Assembly (NCBI GenBank): GCA_030627065.1
Contig: DAOUSV010000105.1
Location: 1-5,961, forward strand
Length of the DNA: 5,961 nt
Direction: 5' to 3'
From: Piscirickettsiaceae bacterium
Lineage (GTDB): Bacteria; Pseudomonadota; Gammaproteobacteria; Nitrosococcales; Methylophagaceae
A program made the translations under genes and the position numbers. The notes under the pieces are model-generated. The model ran no database searches and was not told the origin of the DNA. It saw only the letters and a list, made by a program, of their open reading frames with translations. This document shows positions 1-5,961 of this stretch, in pieces. Each line of letters starts with the position of its first letter. Position 1 is the first letter of the stretch.

Positions 1-396
1 GTATTAGAGCATGCAGTTTCCGATATGGAAAAGATTGCAGGTCAGAAAGTAGTGATCACAAAGGCTAGAAAATCAATCGCTGGGTTTAAATTGCGTGAAG
101 ATTGGCCTGTAGGTTGTAAAGTGACTCTTCGTTCAGAACGTATGTATGATTTTCTAGATCGCTTGATTACTATTTCAATTCCTCGTATTCGTGATTTTCG
201 TGGTTTGAATCCAAAGTCATTTGATGGCCAAGGAAACTATAGTATGGGTGTGAAAGAGCAAATCATTTTCCCTGAAATTGACTATGATAAAATTGACAAG
301 CTAAGAGGAATGGATATAACCATTACGACTACAGCTAAAACAGCTGAAGAGTCACATGCGTTATTGACAGCATTTAAATTTCCTTTTAGAAAATAA
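1..396 (+). CDS. rplE: 50S ribosomal protein L5, 3' part (5' end cut by window)
   Basis: L5 binds 5S rRNA and, with L18, anchors it in the central protuberance of the large subunit. The frame is open from base 1 and gives 131 residues ending in FPFRK before TAA. Visible family blocks are GQK (residues 14-16 of the fragment), [39 protein letters not shown] and [12 protein letters not shown], then DITITTTAK near the C-terminus. Aligned by eye with the 179-residue E. coli protein, about 48 N-terminal residues lie upstream of the window. The internal ATG at 25 is not the start, because conserved L5 sequence continues in frame before it. The TAA is followed 24 bases later by rpsN. In E. coli the S8 repressor site of this operon sits at the start of rplE, so any counterpart is outside the window. 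Confidence 0.97.
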   Translation, partial: VLEHAVSDMEKIAGQKVVITKARKSIAGFKLREDWPVGCKVTLRSERMYDFLDRLITISIPRIRDFRGLNPKSFDGQGNYSMGVKEQIIFPEIDYDKIDKLRGMDITITTTAKTAEESHALLTAFKFPFRK

Positions 397-420
397 TTAT
401 TAGGTTGGATGGAATAAGTT

Positions 421-726
421 ATGGCTAAACGTAGCATGATAAATCGCGAAGTTAAACGCGCGAAATTAGTAAAAAAATACGCTGTAAAGCGTGCTGAATT
501 GAAAAAGCAAATGCTTGACACATCACTTTCTTTTGATGAACGTCAGGAAGCTGCTAAGAAATTTCATGCATTGCCACGAAACTCTAGCGCATCGCGCATG
601 AGAAATCGTTGTAGCATAACAGGCCGTCCACATGGATTCTATCGTAAGTTCGGGTTGTCTAGAAATAAGTTGCGTGAACACGCAATGAAAGGTGATATCC
701 CTGGCCTAGTAATGGCTAGCTGGTAG
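421..726 (+). CDS. rpsN: 30S ribosomal protein S14 (long, zinc-free type)
   Basis: S14 is a late-assembling protein of the 30S head that contacts 16S rRNA. The 101-residue product matches the length of the E. coli protein and has the signature [19 protein letters not shown] at residues 61-81, ending in ASW. It has a single cysteine (Cys64) and lacks the paired CxxC motifs of the short zinc-binding form, so this is the long C-minus type usual in proteobacteria. The ATG at 421 gives the canonical MAK start and is preceded by a purine-rich GGATGGA at 407-413. Two consecutive in-frame stops, TAG TAG, close the gene (724-729). It lies between rplE and rpsH, the normal spc order. Confidence 0.98.
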   Translation: MAKRSMINREVKRAKLVKKYAVKRAELKKQMLDTSLSFDERQEAAKKFHALPRNSSASRMRNRCSITGRPHGFYRKFGLSRNKLREHAMKGDIPGLVMASW

Positions 727-757
727 TAGCTAAAAGATATAGTGGAGCTAGAATAAA

Positions 758-1153
758 ATGAGTATGACAGACCCAATTGCAGATATGCTGACACGCATTC
801 GTAATGCACAGCAAGCAAAGAAAACTGATGTTGCAATGCCTTCTTCGAAGGTGAAAGTTAGCATTGCGAAGGTGCTTAAAGACGAAGGTTATATTTCTGC
901 ACAAAGTGTAAGCGATGTTGATGGTAAGCCCGTTCTTTCAATTGCATTGAAATATTTTGAAGGCAAACCAGTAATTTCAGAAATTAATCGCATAAGCCGT
1001 CCAGGTTTACGTGTATATAAAGCTGCGAATGATTTGCCGAAAGTTATTGCCGGTTTAGGTGTGGCAATCGTTTCGACATCACAAGGTGTGATGACTGATC
1101 GTAAGGCAAGAGCACTTGGTCAGGGCGGTGAAGTCCTGTGTGAAGTTAGCTAG
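758..1153 (+). CDS. rpsH: 30S ribosomal protein S8
   Basis: S8 binds the central domain of 16S rRNA early in 30S assembly. In E. coli it is also the translational repressor of the spc operon. The 131-residue product (E. coli 130) opens [16 protein letters not shown] and carries the strongly conserved RNA-binding segment [10 protein letters not shown] at residues 106-115, followed by [10 protein letters not shown]. The ATG at 758 is preferred over the in-frame ATG at 764 because the family begins MSM.DPIADM, and a GGAG at 744-747 sits at suitable spacing. The stop is TAG with a further in-frame TAA two codons on. Whether S8 represses this operon cannot be judged, because the usual target at the rplE start is off the window. 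Confidence 0.98.
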   Translation: MSMTDPIADMLTRIRNAQQAKKTDVAMPSSKVKVSIAKVLKDEGYISAQSVSDVDGKPVLSIALKYFEGKPVISEINRISRPGLRVYKAANDLPKVIAGLGVAIVSTSQGVMTDRKARALGQGGEVLCEVS

Positions 1154-1177
1154 TCTTAAGTATTTGGAGATTATAAA

Positions 1178-1711
1178 ATGTCACGTATTGCAAACGCGCC
1201 AGTAGAGATACCGGCAGGCGTTGAAGTTTCACTTGGTGCAAGTGAAGTTTCAATTAAAGGTACAAAGGGTACTTTGACTCGCAAGATTCATGCAGATGTC
1301 GAAGTTACTCAAGAAGGTACGGTTTTGAAAATGAAAGCCCGCAGCTCAGCTAAAAAGTCTGTTGCGTTAGCTGGAACAACCCGTGCTTTATTAAATAATA
1401 TGGTTGTTGGGGTTACTCAAGGTTTTGAGAAGAAATTAACACTAATTGGTGTTGGTTACCGTGCTAAAGCTCAAGGGAATAAGGTTGATCTTACTCTTGG
1501 TTTTTCACACCCTGTTCAATATGTGGCGCCGGAAGGCATTACAGTTGAAACACCAAGTCAAACCGAAATTGTTATATCTGGTGCAGATAAACAAGTAGTA
1601 GGACAGGTCGCAGCTGATATTCGTGCATTCCGTCCACCAGAACCTTACAAAGGTAAAGGTGTACGTTATTCCGATGAACATGTTGCTCGTAAAGACGCTA
1701 AGAAAGCATAA
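1178..1711 (+). CDS. rplF: 50S ribosomal protein L6
   Basis: L6 binds 23S rRNA near the sarcin-ricin loop and the factor-binding region of the large subunit. The 177 residues equal the E. coli length. The protein shows the usual duplicated architecture: an N-terminal half from [15 protein letters not shown], and a C-terminal half containing [12 protein letters not shown] (residues 85-96), LGFSHPV (107-113) and [16 protein letters not shown] (135-150). The family signature [12 protein letters not shown] is at 153-164, and a lysine-rich tail ends the protein. A clear GGAG at 1166-1169 lies eight bases before the ATG. Termination is by tandem in-frame stops TAA TAG (1709-1714), and rplR begins eleven bases after the first stop. 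Confidence 0.98.
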   Translation: MSRIANAPVEIPAGVEVSLGASEVSIKGTKGTLTRKIHADVEVTQEGTVLKMKARSSAKKSVALAGTTRALLNNMVVGVTQGFEKKLTLIGVGYRAKAQGNKVDLTLGFSHPVQYVAPEGITVETPSQTEIVISGADKQVVGQVAADIRAFRPPEPYKGKGVRYSDEHVARKDAKKA

Positions 1712-1722
1712 TAGGCTGAACA

Positions 1723-2076
1723 ATGGATAAGAAGAATTCACGTTTACGTAGAGCTAAAAGATCACGAGCTAAAATGAGAGAACTTGAGGTGTATCGCCTT
1801 ACTGTTCATAGAACGTCTCAACATATTTATGCTCAAGTAATTTCTCATGATAGTTCTAAAGTTATCGCATCGGCTTCAACGTTAGATGCAGATATCAAAA
1901 AAGATTTGAAAGGTACTGGTAATGCAGATGCAGCGACTGCTGTAGGTAAAGCTGTCGCTACTCGTGCTGCGAAAGAAGGTATAACTTCGGTTGCTTTTGA
2001 TCGCTCTGGTTTCAAATATCATGGCAGAGTTAAGGCGTTAGCTGAAGCTGCACGCGAAAACGGCTTGCAGTTTTAA
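1723..2076 (+). CDS. rplR: 50S ribosomal protein L18
   Basis: L18 binds 5S rRNA together with L5 and helps dock it on 23S rRNA. The product is 117 residues, the same as E. coli L18. A basic N-terminus ([17 protein letters not shown]) leads into [16 protein letters not shown] (25-40), and the C-terminal signature [21 protein letters not shown] (92-112) ends at GLQF. The ribosome-binding signal is weak: only AGG at 1713-1715, overlapping the second stop of rplF. With an eleven-base gap, translation may depend partly on ribosomes finishing rplF (inference). TAA is followed by another in-frame TAA two codons later. Confidence 0.98.
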   Translation: MDKKNSRLRRAKRSRAKMRELEVYRLTVHRTSQHIYAQVISHDSSKVIASASTLDADIKKDLKGTGNADAATAVGKAVATRAAKEGITSVAFDRSGFKYHGRVKALAEAARENGLQF

Positions 2077-2094
2077 ATTTAAAGGTATTATCAC

Positions 2095-2610
2095 ATGGCA
2101 CAAAAAGAACAACGTCAACAGCAAGGCCCAGCAGATGGTCTAGTTGAAAAGCTAGTTGGTATTCGCCGCGTCGCTAAAGTAGTGAAGGGTGGTCGGGTAT
2201 TTGGATTCTCAGCATTAACAGTAGTTGGTGATGGAGAAGGTCGTGTTGGATTTGGTCAAGGTAAAGCTCGTGAAGTGCCTGTTGCTATCCAAAAAGCGAT
2301 GGACGAAGCAAGAAAGAATATGAAGACAGTAGCTCTGGATTCTCATACCTTGCAACATCCATTGACTGCACGTTATGGTGCTGCGAAAGTATATATGCAA
2401 CCAGCTTCTGTTGGTACAGGTGTTATTGCCGGTGGTGCAATGCGTGCTGTATTTGATGCTGTTGGTGTACATAATGTATTAGCTAAATCTATCGGTTCAA
2501 CCAATCCATTAAATGTTGTTCGTGCAACAATTAAAGGTTTAGCTGAAATGAATAACCCTGAAGCAATTGCTGCAAAACGCGGTAAGACAGTTGCTGAGAT
2601 CATGGAATAA
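2095..2610 (+). CDS. rpsE: 30S ribosomal protein S5
   Basis: S5 sits on the solvent side of the 30S subunit near the mRNA entry site and contributes to decoding accuracy. Mutations in its N-terminal loop give spectinomycin resistance in E. coli, the origin of the name spc. The 171-residue product is about four residues longer than E. coli S5, through extra Gln-rich sequence in the first 14 residues. Visible blocks are VVKGGR (29-34, the intact spectinomycin-loop core), [23 protein letters not shown] (40-62), LQHP (86-89), [18 protein letters not shown] (101-119), [12 protein letters not shown] (134-145) and AAKRGK (159-164). AAAGGT at 2081-2086 is the likely ribosome-binding site. No substitution in the visible loop clearly predicts resistance. 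Confidence 0.98.
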   Translation: MAQKEQRQQQGPADGLVEKLVGIRRVAKVVKGGRVFGFSALTVVGDGEGRVGFGQGKAREVPVAIQKAMDEARKNMKTVALDSHTLQHPLTARYGAAKVYMQPASVGTGVIAGGAMRAVFDAVGVHNVLAKSIGSTNPLNVVRATIKGLAEMNNPEAIAAKRGKTVAEIME

Positions 2611-2615
2611 ATACA

Positions 2616-2804
2616 ATGGCATCTCAATCTAAATTAAAAGTGACGTTGGTAAAGAGTACCATCGGTCGTTTACCTAAACATAAAGCGTGTGTTGCTGGTC
2701 TTGGTTTAAGAAAGACAGGCAGTAGCGCAGTTGTTATTGATACACCTGAAAACAGAGGCATGATTAATCACGTGTCTTACTTGTTGCAGGTTGAGGAAGT
2801 ATAA
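2616..2804 (+). CDS. rpmD: 50S ribosomal protein L30
   Basis: L30 is a small globular protein of the large subunit bound to 23S rRNA. The 62-residue product (E. coli 59) has the family core IGRLPKHKA at residues 16-24, GLGLRK (28-33) and [20 protein letters not shown] (42-61). The start at 2616 is five bases after the rpsE stop, and no good ribosome-binding sequence precedes it, so coupling to rpsE translation is likely (inference). Its last codons also contain the ribosome-binding site of rplO, and only one base separates its stop from the rplO start. This gene is absent in some bacterial lineages, but here it is present and intact. Confidence 0.97.
   Translation: MASQSKLKVTLVKSTIGRLPKHKACVAGLGLRKTGSSAVVIDTPENRGMINHVSYLLQVEEV
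2793..2799 (+). promoter_or_regulatory. Ribosome-binding site of rplO inside the end of rpmD
   Basis: GAGGAAG is the best Shine-Dalgarno-like match around this junction, and its AGGA core ends eight bases before the ATG at 2806. It decides the rplO start: an in-frame TTG at 2791 would lengthen the protein by five residues but would overlap this site and has no site of its own, while the ATG gives the exact family N-terminus M.LNT.AP. Confidence 0.75.
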
Positions 2805-2805
2805 G

Positions 2806-3240
2806 ATGCAGTTAAATACAATTGCTCCAGCATTAGGTTCTAAGAAAAATGCTAAACGTGTAGGTCGTGGCGTTGGTTCTGGTACAGGTAAAACTTGTGG
2901 TAGAGGTCATAAAGGTCAGAAGTCACGTTCTGGTGGTTTTAGTAAGCGTGGTTTTGAAGGTGGTCAACAACCTTTACAGCGTAGACTACCGAAAGTTGGT
3001 TTTAGCTCTCGGAAGTCTGCAAAAACAGCAGAAGTTCGTTTAGATGTTATTTCTAATATCGAAGGCGGCCTTGTTGACTTGCTAGCACTTAAAGCGGTTG
3101 GTGCTGTTCCAGAAAACACACTTCGAGTAAAAGTGATTGGTTCTGGTGACGTTACTACTGCAATTACAGTTAAAGGTCTTGCGGTTACAGCTGGCGCTCA
3201 AAAAGCGATCGAAGCTGCCGGCGGCAAAGTAGAAGAATAA
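2806..3240 (+). CDS. rplO: 50S ribosomal protein L15
   Basis: L15 is an rRNA-binding protein important for late 50S assembly, with a long basic N-terminal extension that penetrates the subunit. From the ATG at 2806 the product is 144 residues, the E. coli length. The glycine- and arginine-rich extension carries [11 protein letters not shown] (20-30) and [10 protein letters not shown] (32-41), followed by [14 protein letters not shown] (50-63) and the globular C-terminal domain ending [11 protein letters not shown]. The start follows the rpmD stop by one base, which implies close translational coupling. A cysteine at residue 31 replaces the glycine that E. coli has in GKTGGRG; I attach no function to it. 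secY follows after four bases. Confidence 0.98.
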   Translation: MQLNTIAPALGSKKNAKRVGRGVGSGTGKTCGRGHKGQKSRSGGFSKRGFEGGQQPLQRRLPKVGFSSRKSAKTAEVRLDVISNIEGGLVDLLALKAVGAVPENTLRVKVIGSGDVTTAITVKGLAVTAGAQKAIEAAGGKVEE

Positions 3241-3244
3241 GTAA

Positions 3245-4591
3245 GTGGCTCAAAACAATCAAAAGGCAATAGCTGGAACCGGTAAGTTTGCGGAGTTAAA
3301 AAGTCGCTTACTATTTGTTCTTGGTGCATTACTTGTTTATCGATTAGGTACGTTTATACCCGTGCCTGGGATTGATCCTGCCGCACTTGCTGTGATGTTT
3401 GAACAGCAAAAAGGTACGATCTTAGACATGTTTAATATGTTTTCAGGTGGAGCCTTGTCGCGACTGTCTGTTTTTGCTTTAGGAATTATGCCTTATATAT
3501 CTGCATCTATTATTATGCAGTTATTAACGGTAGTTCATCCTAAGTTGACCCAGCTCAAGAAAGAAGGCGCTGCAGGTAAGCGTAAGATTACGCAGTACAC
3601 ACGCTATGGTACATTAGTTTTAGCAACGTTTCAGGCATTAGGTATTGCTATGGCGTTAGAAGCGCAGAGTGCCGGTGGTGTTGGTGTTGTTGTTGACCCT
3701 GGAATGTTGTTTAGAATAACCGCTGTAATAACATTAGTAACCGGAACTATGTTTCTAATGTGGTTAGGCGAGCAGATCACTGAGCGTGGAATTGGTAACG
3801 GTATCTCATTGATTATCTTTGCTGGTATTGTTGCAGGATTACCATCAGCTATTGGTGGAACGTTAGAGCTTGCACGTACAGGTCAGTTACATACATTCCT
3901 TGTTATCACTATTGCTTTCTTAGCATTAGCAGTAACCGCTTTTGTTGTTTTTGTAGAGCGTGCGCAGCGACGAATTCCTGTACATTATGCGAAGCGACAA
4001 CAAGGTCGTAAAATGATGGCCGGTCAGGTTACTCATTTGCCTCTAAAATTGAATATGGCTGGTGTTATACCTCCAATCTTCGCATCAAGTATAATTCTGT
4101 TCCCCGCTACAATCGCAGGGTGGTTTGGTACTGGCGAAGGTATGGAGTGGTTACAGAATATATCTACATTGATGTCTCCAGGACAGCCGATGTATGTCAT
4201 GGCTTATGCTGTTGCGATTGTCTTTTTCTGTTTCTTCTACACCGCGTTAGTGTTTAACCCGAAAGAAACAGCGGAAAATTTACAAAAGTCAGGAGCGTTC
4301 ATTCCAGGAATAAGACCTGGAGAACAAACAGTGAAATATGTTGATTCAGTAATGGGGCGTTTAACATTAGCTGGTGCAATTTATATATCAGCAGTATGTT
4401 TGCTTCCAGAGTTTTTAATTCTGTATTGGAATGTGCCATTCTATTTTGGTGGTACGTCATTGTTGATTATTGTTGTTGTAGTGATGGATTTTGTATCACA
4501 AGTCCAATCACATATGATGTCGCAACAATATGAAAGCTTGATGAAGAAATCGAACAAAAATAAAAACGGTATGTCTGGCTTTTTAAGTTAA
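3245..4591 (+). CDS. secY: Protein translocase channel subunit SecY
   Basis: SecY forms the inner-membrane channel that, with SecE and SecG, exports proteins driven by SecA or the translating ribosome. The 448-residue product (E. coli 443) shows ten hydrophobic segments at about 22-40, 76-98, 119-141, 154-175, 184-204, 215-237, 270-293, 313-337, 371-391 and 397-419. The plug region with [11 protein letters not shown] lies at 61-71. The basic cytosolic loop around YAKRQQGR (248-255) and the loop PGIRPGEQT (354-362) are the ribosome- and SecA-contacting loops in this family, and Arg357, essential in E. coli, is present. GTG at 3245 is the start because no ATG occurs in frame before about residue 51. 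The signal upstream is only a weak GAAGAA, and the gap to rplO is four bases, so translation probably relies on coupling (inference). The C-terminal tail is Lys/Asn-rich and slightly longer than in E. coli. Confidence 0.98.
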   Translation: MAQNNQKAIAGTGKFAELKSRLLFVLGALLVYRLGTFIPVPGIDPAALAVMFEQQKGTILDMFNMFSGGALSRLSVFALGIMPYISASIIMQLLTVVHPKLTQLKKEGAAGKRKITQYTRYGTLVLATFQALGIAMALEAQSAGGVGVVVDPGMLFRITAVITLVTGTMFLMWLGEQITERGIGNGISLIIFAGIVAGLPSAIGGTLELARTGQLHTFLVITIAFLALAVTAFVVFVERAQRRIPVHYAKRQQGRKMMAGQVTHLPLKLNMAGVIPPIFASSIILFPATIAGWFGTGEGMEWLQNISTLMSPGQPMYVMAYAVAIVFFCFFYTALVFNPKETAENLQKSGAFIPGIRPGEQTVKYVDSVMGRLTLAGAIYISAVCLLPEFLILYWNVPFYFGGTSLLIIVVVVMDFVSQVQSHMMSQQYESLMKKSNKNKNGMSGFLS

Positions 4592-4632
4592 AACGATATA
4601 CATCTTAAAGATTTGTAGGTGGAGAAAGAATA

Positions 4633-4746
4633 ATGAAAGTTCAGGCGTCAGTTAAGAAAATTTGTCGTAATTGTAAAATAGTTAAGCGTCGTGGTGTTTT
4701 ACGAGTTATCTGTAAAGAAGCTCGTCACAAGCAGCGTCAAGGCTAA
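4633..4746 (+). CDS. rpmJ: 50S ribosomal protein L36 (zinc-binding form)
   Basis: L36 is the smallest ribosomal protein, a zinc-ribbon knuckle that stabilises 23S rRNA folding late in 50S assembly. The 37-residue product begins MKVQASVKK and ends HKQRQG. The four zinc ligands are present: Cys11, Cys14, Cys27 and His32, so this is the C-plus form. A strong AGGTGGAG at 4617-4624 precedes the ATG by eight bases. It follows secY after a 41-base gap with no infA between, as in E. coli. It closes the spc operon; no terminator-like hairpin with a T-run follows it, so transcripts probably continue into rpsM. Confidence 0.97.
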   Translation: MKVQASVKKICRNCKIVKRRGVLRVICKEARHKQRQG

Positions 4747-4770
4747 ATTGGTTTAAAGTAAATTAATATA

Positions 4771-4800
4771 TTGTTGGATTGAGAGTTTGTGTGATATAAT
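4771..4800 (+). promoter_or_regulatory. Predicted sigma-70-type promoter of the alpha operon (extended -10)
   Basis: TATAAT at 4795-4800 is a perfect -10 consensus and is preceded by TG one base upstream (4792-4793), making a full extended -10 element. A weak -35, TTGTTG at 4771-4776, lies 18 bases upstream; TTGGAT at 4774-4779 is an alternative with 15-base spacing. An extended -10 can compensate for a poor -35. The position between rpmJ and rpsM is where the alpha operon promoter lies in E. coli. Transcription would be expected to begin near 4806-4808, on top of readthrough from the spc operon. Confidence 0.72.
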
Positions 4801-4806
4801 TCTCGG

Positions 4807-4834
4807 TTCACTGTTGAAGGATTAGGGTAGTTAA
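4807..4834 (+). promoter_or_regulatory. Short predicted 5' leader of the alpha operon with rpsM ribosome-binding region
   Basis: If transcription starts at the promoter just upstream, the leader is only about 28 bases. It holds a small inverted repeat (TTCA at 4807-4810 and TGAA at 4815-4818, four-base loop) and two candidate ribosome-binding sequences: AAGGA at 4817-4821, rather far from the ATG, and AGGG at 4824-4827, seven bases before it. A leader this short does not obviously hold a pseudoknot like the S4 target of E. coli. The boundaries are inferred from the promoter prediction. Confidence 0.4.
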
Positions 4835-5188
4835 ATGGCTCGTATTGCTGGAATTAATGTTCCTGTTCAGAAGCACACGGTAATAGCATTAACTGCTATT
4901 TACGGCATTGGTCTTACTCGCGCACAAAAAATTTGTGCATCTGCAAAAATTGCAGAAGATGCGAAAATAAGAGACTTGACTGAACAAGAAGTAGAAGCGC
5001 TTCGTACAGAAGTTGCTAAGTTCACCGTTGAAGGTGACTTAAGACGTGAAGTGTCTATGGATATTAAACGCCTTAAAGATCTCGGTTGTTACCGTGGTGT
5101 GCGTCATCGTCGAGGGTTACCTCTTCGCGGACAAAGAACAAAAACAAATGCAAGGACTCGTAAAGGTCCTCGCCGCATGATTAAGTAA
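4835..5188 (+). CDS. rpsM: 30S ribosomal protein S13
   Basis: S13 is in the 30S head, touches the P-site tRNA through its C-terminal tail and forms intersubunit bridges with the large subunit. The product has 117 residues (E. coli 118). It starts [10 protein letters not shown] and has a helix-hairpin-helix type segment IYGIGLTRA at 22-30, [20 protein letters not shown] at 65-84, and the basic tail [16 protein letters not shown] followed by [13 protein letters not shown] up to residue 113, ending RRMIK. It is the first gene of the alpha operon. rpsK follows after twelve bases. Confidence 0.98.
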   Translation: MARIAGINVPVQKHTVIALTAIYGIGLTRAQKICASAKIAEDAKIRDLTEQEVEALRTEVAKFTVEGDLRREVSMDIKRLKDLGCYRGVRHRRGLPLRGQRTKTNARTRKGPRRMIK

Positions 5189-5200
5189 AGAGGCTATACG

Positions 5201-5593
5201 ATGGCACAAAATTCATCAGCACGGCAGCGTAAGCGTGTTAAGAAAAATGTAGTAGATGGTGTGGCTCATGTTCATGCATCATTTAATAATACAATTATTA
5301 CGATTACAGATCGTCAAGGTAATGCTCTTTCATGGGCTACTTCAGGCGGCTGTGGTTTTAGAGGGTCTCGTAAGAGTACACCTTTTGCCGCTCAAGTTGC
5401 AGCGGAAAAAGCAGGTGAGGTTGCTCAAGGTTTTGGTATGAAAAACCTAGACGTAGAAATTAAAGGTCCTGGCCCAGGTCGTGAATCTGCAGTTCGTGCA
5501 TTAAACAACCTTGGTTTTAAAATTAACAATATTACAGACGTAACACCAATTCCCCATAATGGTTGTCGTCCGCCAAAACGGCGTAGAGTGTAG
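5201..5593 (+). CDS. rpsK: 30S ribosomal protein S11
   Basis: S11 lies on the 30S platform and helps shape the mRNA exit region near the Shine-Dalgarno helix. The 130-residue product (E. coli 129) has [21 protein letters not shown] at 17-37, [25 protein letters not shown] at 44-69, and GPGPGRES at 89-96. The near-invariant C-terminus [16 protein letters not shown] runs from residue 111 and ends RRRV. Asn120-Gly121 corresponds to the site that carries isoaspartate in E. coli S11. Residue 51 is Cys where E. coli has Ser (SGGCGF), a minor variation. AAAGAGG at 5187-5193, overlapping the rpsM stop, is a good ribosome-binding site seven bases from the ATG. The stop is TAG. Confidence 0.98.
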   Translation: MAQNSSARQRKRVKKNVVDGVAHVHASFNNTIITITDRQGNALSWATSGGCGFRGSRKSTPFAAQVAAEKAGEVAQGFGMKNLDVEIKGPGPGRESAVRALNNLGFKINNITDVTPIPHNGCRPPKRRRV

Positions 5594-5607
5594 TTTAGGA
5601 GTTCATT

Positions 5608-5961
5608 ATGGCTAGATATATTGGTGCAAAATGTCGTTTGTGTCGCCGAGAAGGTGAGAAGCTTTTCCTTAAAGGTGAAAAGTGTTACACATCAAAGTGT
5701 GCGATGGAAAATAGAGCTTTTCCTCCAGGTCAACATGGTCAGCGTCGTGGACGTTTGTCTGACTATGCTACCCAGTTGCGTGAAAAGCAAAAAATGCGTC
5801 GTGTTTACGGTGTTTTAGAAAAGCAATTCCGTTCATATTACAAAATGGCAGATAATAAGAAAGGCTCTACTGGTGAGAATCTTTTGCAATTGTTAGAAGG
5901 TCGTTTGGATAATGTTGCATATCGTATGGGTTTTGGTGTTTCACGTAGTGAATCACGTCAA
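5608..5961 (+). CDS. rpsD: 30S ribosomal protein S4, 5' part (3' end cut by window), zinc-binding form
   Basis: S4 nucleates 30S assembly by binding the 5' domain of 16S rRNA. In E. coli it also represses the alpha operon. The window gives the first 118 residues; the family is usually just over 200, so roughly 90 are missing downstream. The ATG at 5608 follows a strong AGGAG (5597-5601) at six bases. The N-terminus [23 protein letters not shown] is followed by Cys26 and Cys31. With Cys9 and Cys12 these make a four-cysteine zinc knuckle, which E. coli S4 lacks. Further blocks are [15 protein letters not shown] (39-53), [19 protein letters not shown] (56-74), and [23 protein letters not shown] (88-110), the last entering the S4 RNA-binding domain. 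rpoA and rplQ would be expected next. Confidence 0.97.
   Translation, partial: MARYIGAKCRLCRREGEKLFLKGEKCYTSKCAMENRAFPPGQHGQRRGRLSDYATQLREKQKMRRVYGVLEKQFRSYYKMADNKKGSTGENLLQLLEGRLDNVAYRMGFGVSRSESRQ

Noticed and set aside
282..521. Minus-strand open frame across the rplE-rpsN junction, and similar minus-strand frames at 639-836, 716-904, 1505-1741, 2215-2472 and 2373-2627
   Set aside because: All are antisense to strongly conserved ribosomal protein genes, have low-complexity or unrecognisable translations, and show no convincing ribosome-binding site. They are shadows of coding sequence.
2791..2805. Alternative TTG start for rplO that adds five residues
   Set aside because: It would overlap the end of rpmD and the ribosome-binding site GAGGAAG. 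The ATG at 2806 reproduces the 144-residue family length and N-terminus.
4602..4615. Short inverted repeat ATCTT/AAGAT after secY considered as a terminator
   Set aside because: The stem is AT-only apart from one pair, leaves almost no loop, and has no T-run after it. It cannot support intrinsic termination.
5621..5818. Plus-strand open frame inside rpsD in another frame, and a similar one at 5256-5441 inside rpsK
   Set aside because: Each lies wholly within a conserved ribosomal protein gene read in a different frame, and the translations resemble no family I know.
1..5961. Possible alternative genetic code, because no gene ends in TGA
   Set aside because: All frames read through cleanly with the standard code, tryptophans at conserved sites use TGG, and no in-frame TGA was seen. 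There is no sign of reassignment.
1..5961. Mobile element, CRISPR array, tRNA or defence or biosynthetic system hidden in the window
   Set aside because: Coding sequence of known ribosomal and Sec genes fills nearly all of the window. The longest gap is 88 bases, and no repeats or integrase-like sequence were seen.

Overview
The window is a stretch of the universally conserved bacterial ribosomal-protein superoperon. It holds most of the spc operon (from the 3' part of rplE through rpmJ) followed by the first part of the alpha operon (rpsM, rpsK, 5' part of rpsD). All thirteen genes are on the + strand, and the two end genes are cut by the window edges. The eleven internal reading frames are all intact at or near the lengths usual for these families. 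I saw no frameshift, insertion sequence, tRNA, rRNA, CRISPR array or foreign-looking insert.

The organism is probably a gammaproteobacterium, or something close to the gamma/beta boundary, with a moderately AT-rich genome (about 40% GC in the lines I counted). This rests on close residue-level resemblance to the E. coli proteins as I recall them (SecY, S13, L18, L6, S14 of the long zinc-free type) and on rpmJ lying directly after secY, with no infA, adk or map between them. Some proteins (L5, and S4 with four zinc-ligand cysteines) look more like betaproteobacterial or other non-enteric forms, so I do not name a genus.

Layout: rplE' (1-396), rpsN (421-726), rpsH (758-1153), rplF (1178-1711), rplR (1723-2076), rpsE (2095-2610), rpmD (2616-2804), rplO (2806-3240), secY (3245-4591), rpmJ (4633-4746), an 88-base gap with a strong predicted promoter (4771-4800), rpsM (4835-5188), rpsK (5201-5593), rpsD' (5608-5961). 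Gaps inside the spc part are 1 to 41 bases, with no terminator-like hairpin, so the genes are probably co-transcribed and several are probably translationally coupled. The products are small- and large-subunit ribosomal proteins plus SecY, the core of the protein-export channel. Their co-expression ties ribosome production to translocon production.

This is an ordinary core-genome region and I found no undescribed system. The most useful second looks are the short predicted leader of the alpha operon, which leaves little room for the classical S4 repressor site; the zinc-binding form of S4 next to a zinc-free S14; and the GTG start of secY with little ribosome-binding signal.
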